From positions 34,594,501-34,658,500 of the forward strand of contig CM044869.1 of assembly GCA_024500155.1 (NCBI GenBank): a stretch of 64,000 bases of DNA, given 5' to 3'. Below, one piece after another: positions 63,115-64,000 of this stretch. Source of the stretch: Chenopodium formosanum. Its lineage: Eukaryota; Streptophyta; Magnoliopsida; Caryophyllales; Amaranthaceae. Positions within the stretch are counted from its first letter, which is position 1. Every line of letters begins with the position of its first letter. The notes under the pieces were generated by a model, which saw only the letters and a program-made list of their open reading frames with translations, ran no database searches and was not told the DNA's origin. A program made the position numbers and the translations under genes.

Positions 63115-64000
63115 TGAAAGGATTAGTTTCTTTTAAACAAGTGTATTATTCCGATAGAGGGTTCGGAATTATTAGAAAGCTAATTATTTAGTGAGGTCAA
63201 GTGATCGAAATACCTAGCTGAAGGCCGCTTACGATCAGTAATATTAATGCATAATTAAAATTGCAACTTAATCTTGAATGAACCCTTCATGTCACACCCA
63301 ATCGAGTAACCGAACCGAAATGACGAATTAATCCAAATGATTAAATGAGTAAATAGAGTTTTACGAACAAAGACGTCGGATTTTGAGCTTAGAGCGTCAA
63401 AGCCAAGCGTCGTAAGTCGACTCGATTTTATGAATCGAGAAGACTAAAAAATAAGTCGGTTAACAATTCATCGGACGTAGCCTCGGATTGGCCGAGCCAA
63501 TCGAGTACTAAGTCGCACTAGCAAGCATGGCTGCTAGCCATGGACTAGCCTTGGCAGTAGGTCCAACAGCCACGCATGTGCGCTAGCCGGGCATGCTGGC
63601 CGAGCTAGCTAGATAGCAGCGAGGCCATGTGAGCTTGGCTTGCTGGGAAGCTAGCAGAGCTAGCATCAGCCTGCAAGCATACGAGCAGGCCGATGCTAGC
63701 ACCAGCCGCAAGCACGCGAGCAGGCCTAGCAGCAGCCCGCTAGCTCGCGTGGGCTTGCGGCATACTAGCAAGCCCAACCGAAGGGCCAAGGATGCAACAC
63801 GGCATGCCTTAAGGCCGCCATGCACATGGGGTTGGCTGGTGTGTGTTTGCTCTCCAAGGATGGGTTAGTGGTCCTTACCTACTCCCTTCCTCATGTTGAC
63901 ACTTGTCATTTGACTATTGCATACTAATTTAATTTAAACTAAAATTAAATTAATTGCTTACATTTCTCACTATATCATTTCTCCCACATGGAAAGATGAA
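63115..64000 (+). mobile_element. Copia 3' LTR (plus), cut by the window edge
   Basis: It starts TGAAAGGATTAG after the polypurine tract and matches the LTR at 29711 onward. It contains a degraded AT palindrome (63239-63263), a GC-rich array at about 63515-63830 with GCTAGC and AGCAGGCC units, and then CTCCCACATGGAAAGATG at the window end. Confidence 0.82.

Noticed and set aside
62921..63136. 71-codon plus frame before the last copia LTR
   Set aside because: It runs through the polypurine tract into the LTR and has no recognised domain; treated as noncoding tail.

Overview
This window is plant nuclear DNA from a repeat-rich, probably large genome. It is a nest of LTR retrotransposons, with no recognisable host gene. 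The evidence is plant Ty3/gypsy (Athila-type) and Ty1/copia proteins, primer-binding sites matching the 3' ends of tRNA-Asp (gypsy) and initiator tRNA-Met (copia), polypurine tracts, TG...CA long terminal repeats (LTRs) and 5-bp target duplications.

Layout. (1) 1-6645: 3' half of Athila-like element A on the minus strand (3' LTR, noncoding 3' region, decayed ATHILA ORF1-type gene). (2) 6645-9723: a plus-strand copia LTR fragment split by a 1296-bp solo LTR with perfect GCTAG target duplications, then a minus-strand copia integrase scrap. (3) 9724-44504: element B (minus, Athila-like), split by two insertions: complete 14.3-kb element C (15114-29425, minus, target duplication ACTCC) and a copia element (29711-39439, plus). 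The copia 5' LTR carries another solo LTR (30283-31690, target duplication GTGTG), and its tail and 3' LTR were removed by a deletion. (4) 44505-45133: unassigned segment with a 27-base A run. (5) 45134-52445: element D (minus, two nearly identical LTRs), inserted in the 5' LTR of element E (plus, 52446-58331). E in turn sits inside a minus-strand copia relative (58332-62880), which abuts the tail and 3' LTR of a last plus-strand copia element running off the window.

How the genes relate. C carries the full autonomous-type set: gag, protease, reverse transcriptase, RNase H, integrase and a downstream ORF1. B keeps gag, protease and ORF1 but has no reverse transcriptase, RNase H or integrase. 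D and E have no pol at all and encode only a shrunken gag-like region fused to an unrecognised acidic domain. All four share the tRNA-Asp primer site (one mismatch in B), a U5 motif at a fixed distance from the LTR end, an inverted repeat at the LTR start, a hairpin just after the last gag/pol ORF, and a hairpin-plus-polypurine module present twice per element. The simplest reading is a family of parasites mobilised in trans by C-like relatives, held together by cis-acting RNA/DNA signals. The duplicated polypurine module, the pol-less D/E family and the paired copia leader hairpins are the parts most likely to be undescribed.

Damage. Almost all premature stops examined fit C-to-T or G-to-A changes, as expected for methylated silent DNA. 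Most frame breaks are one-base losses in short homopolymers. Identities, spacings and counts here were obtained by eye, without alignment software.
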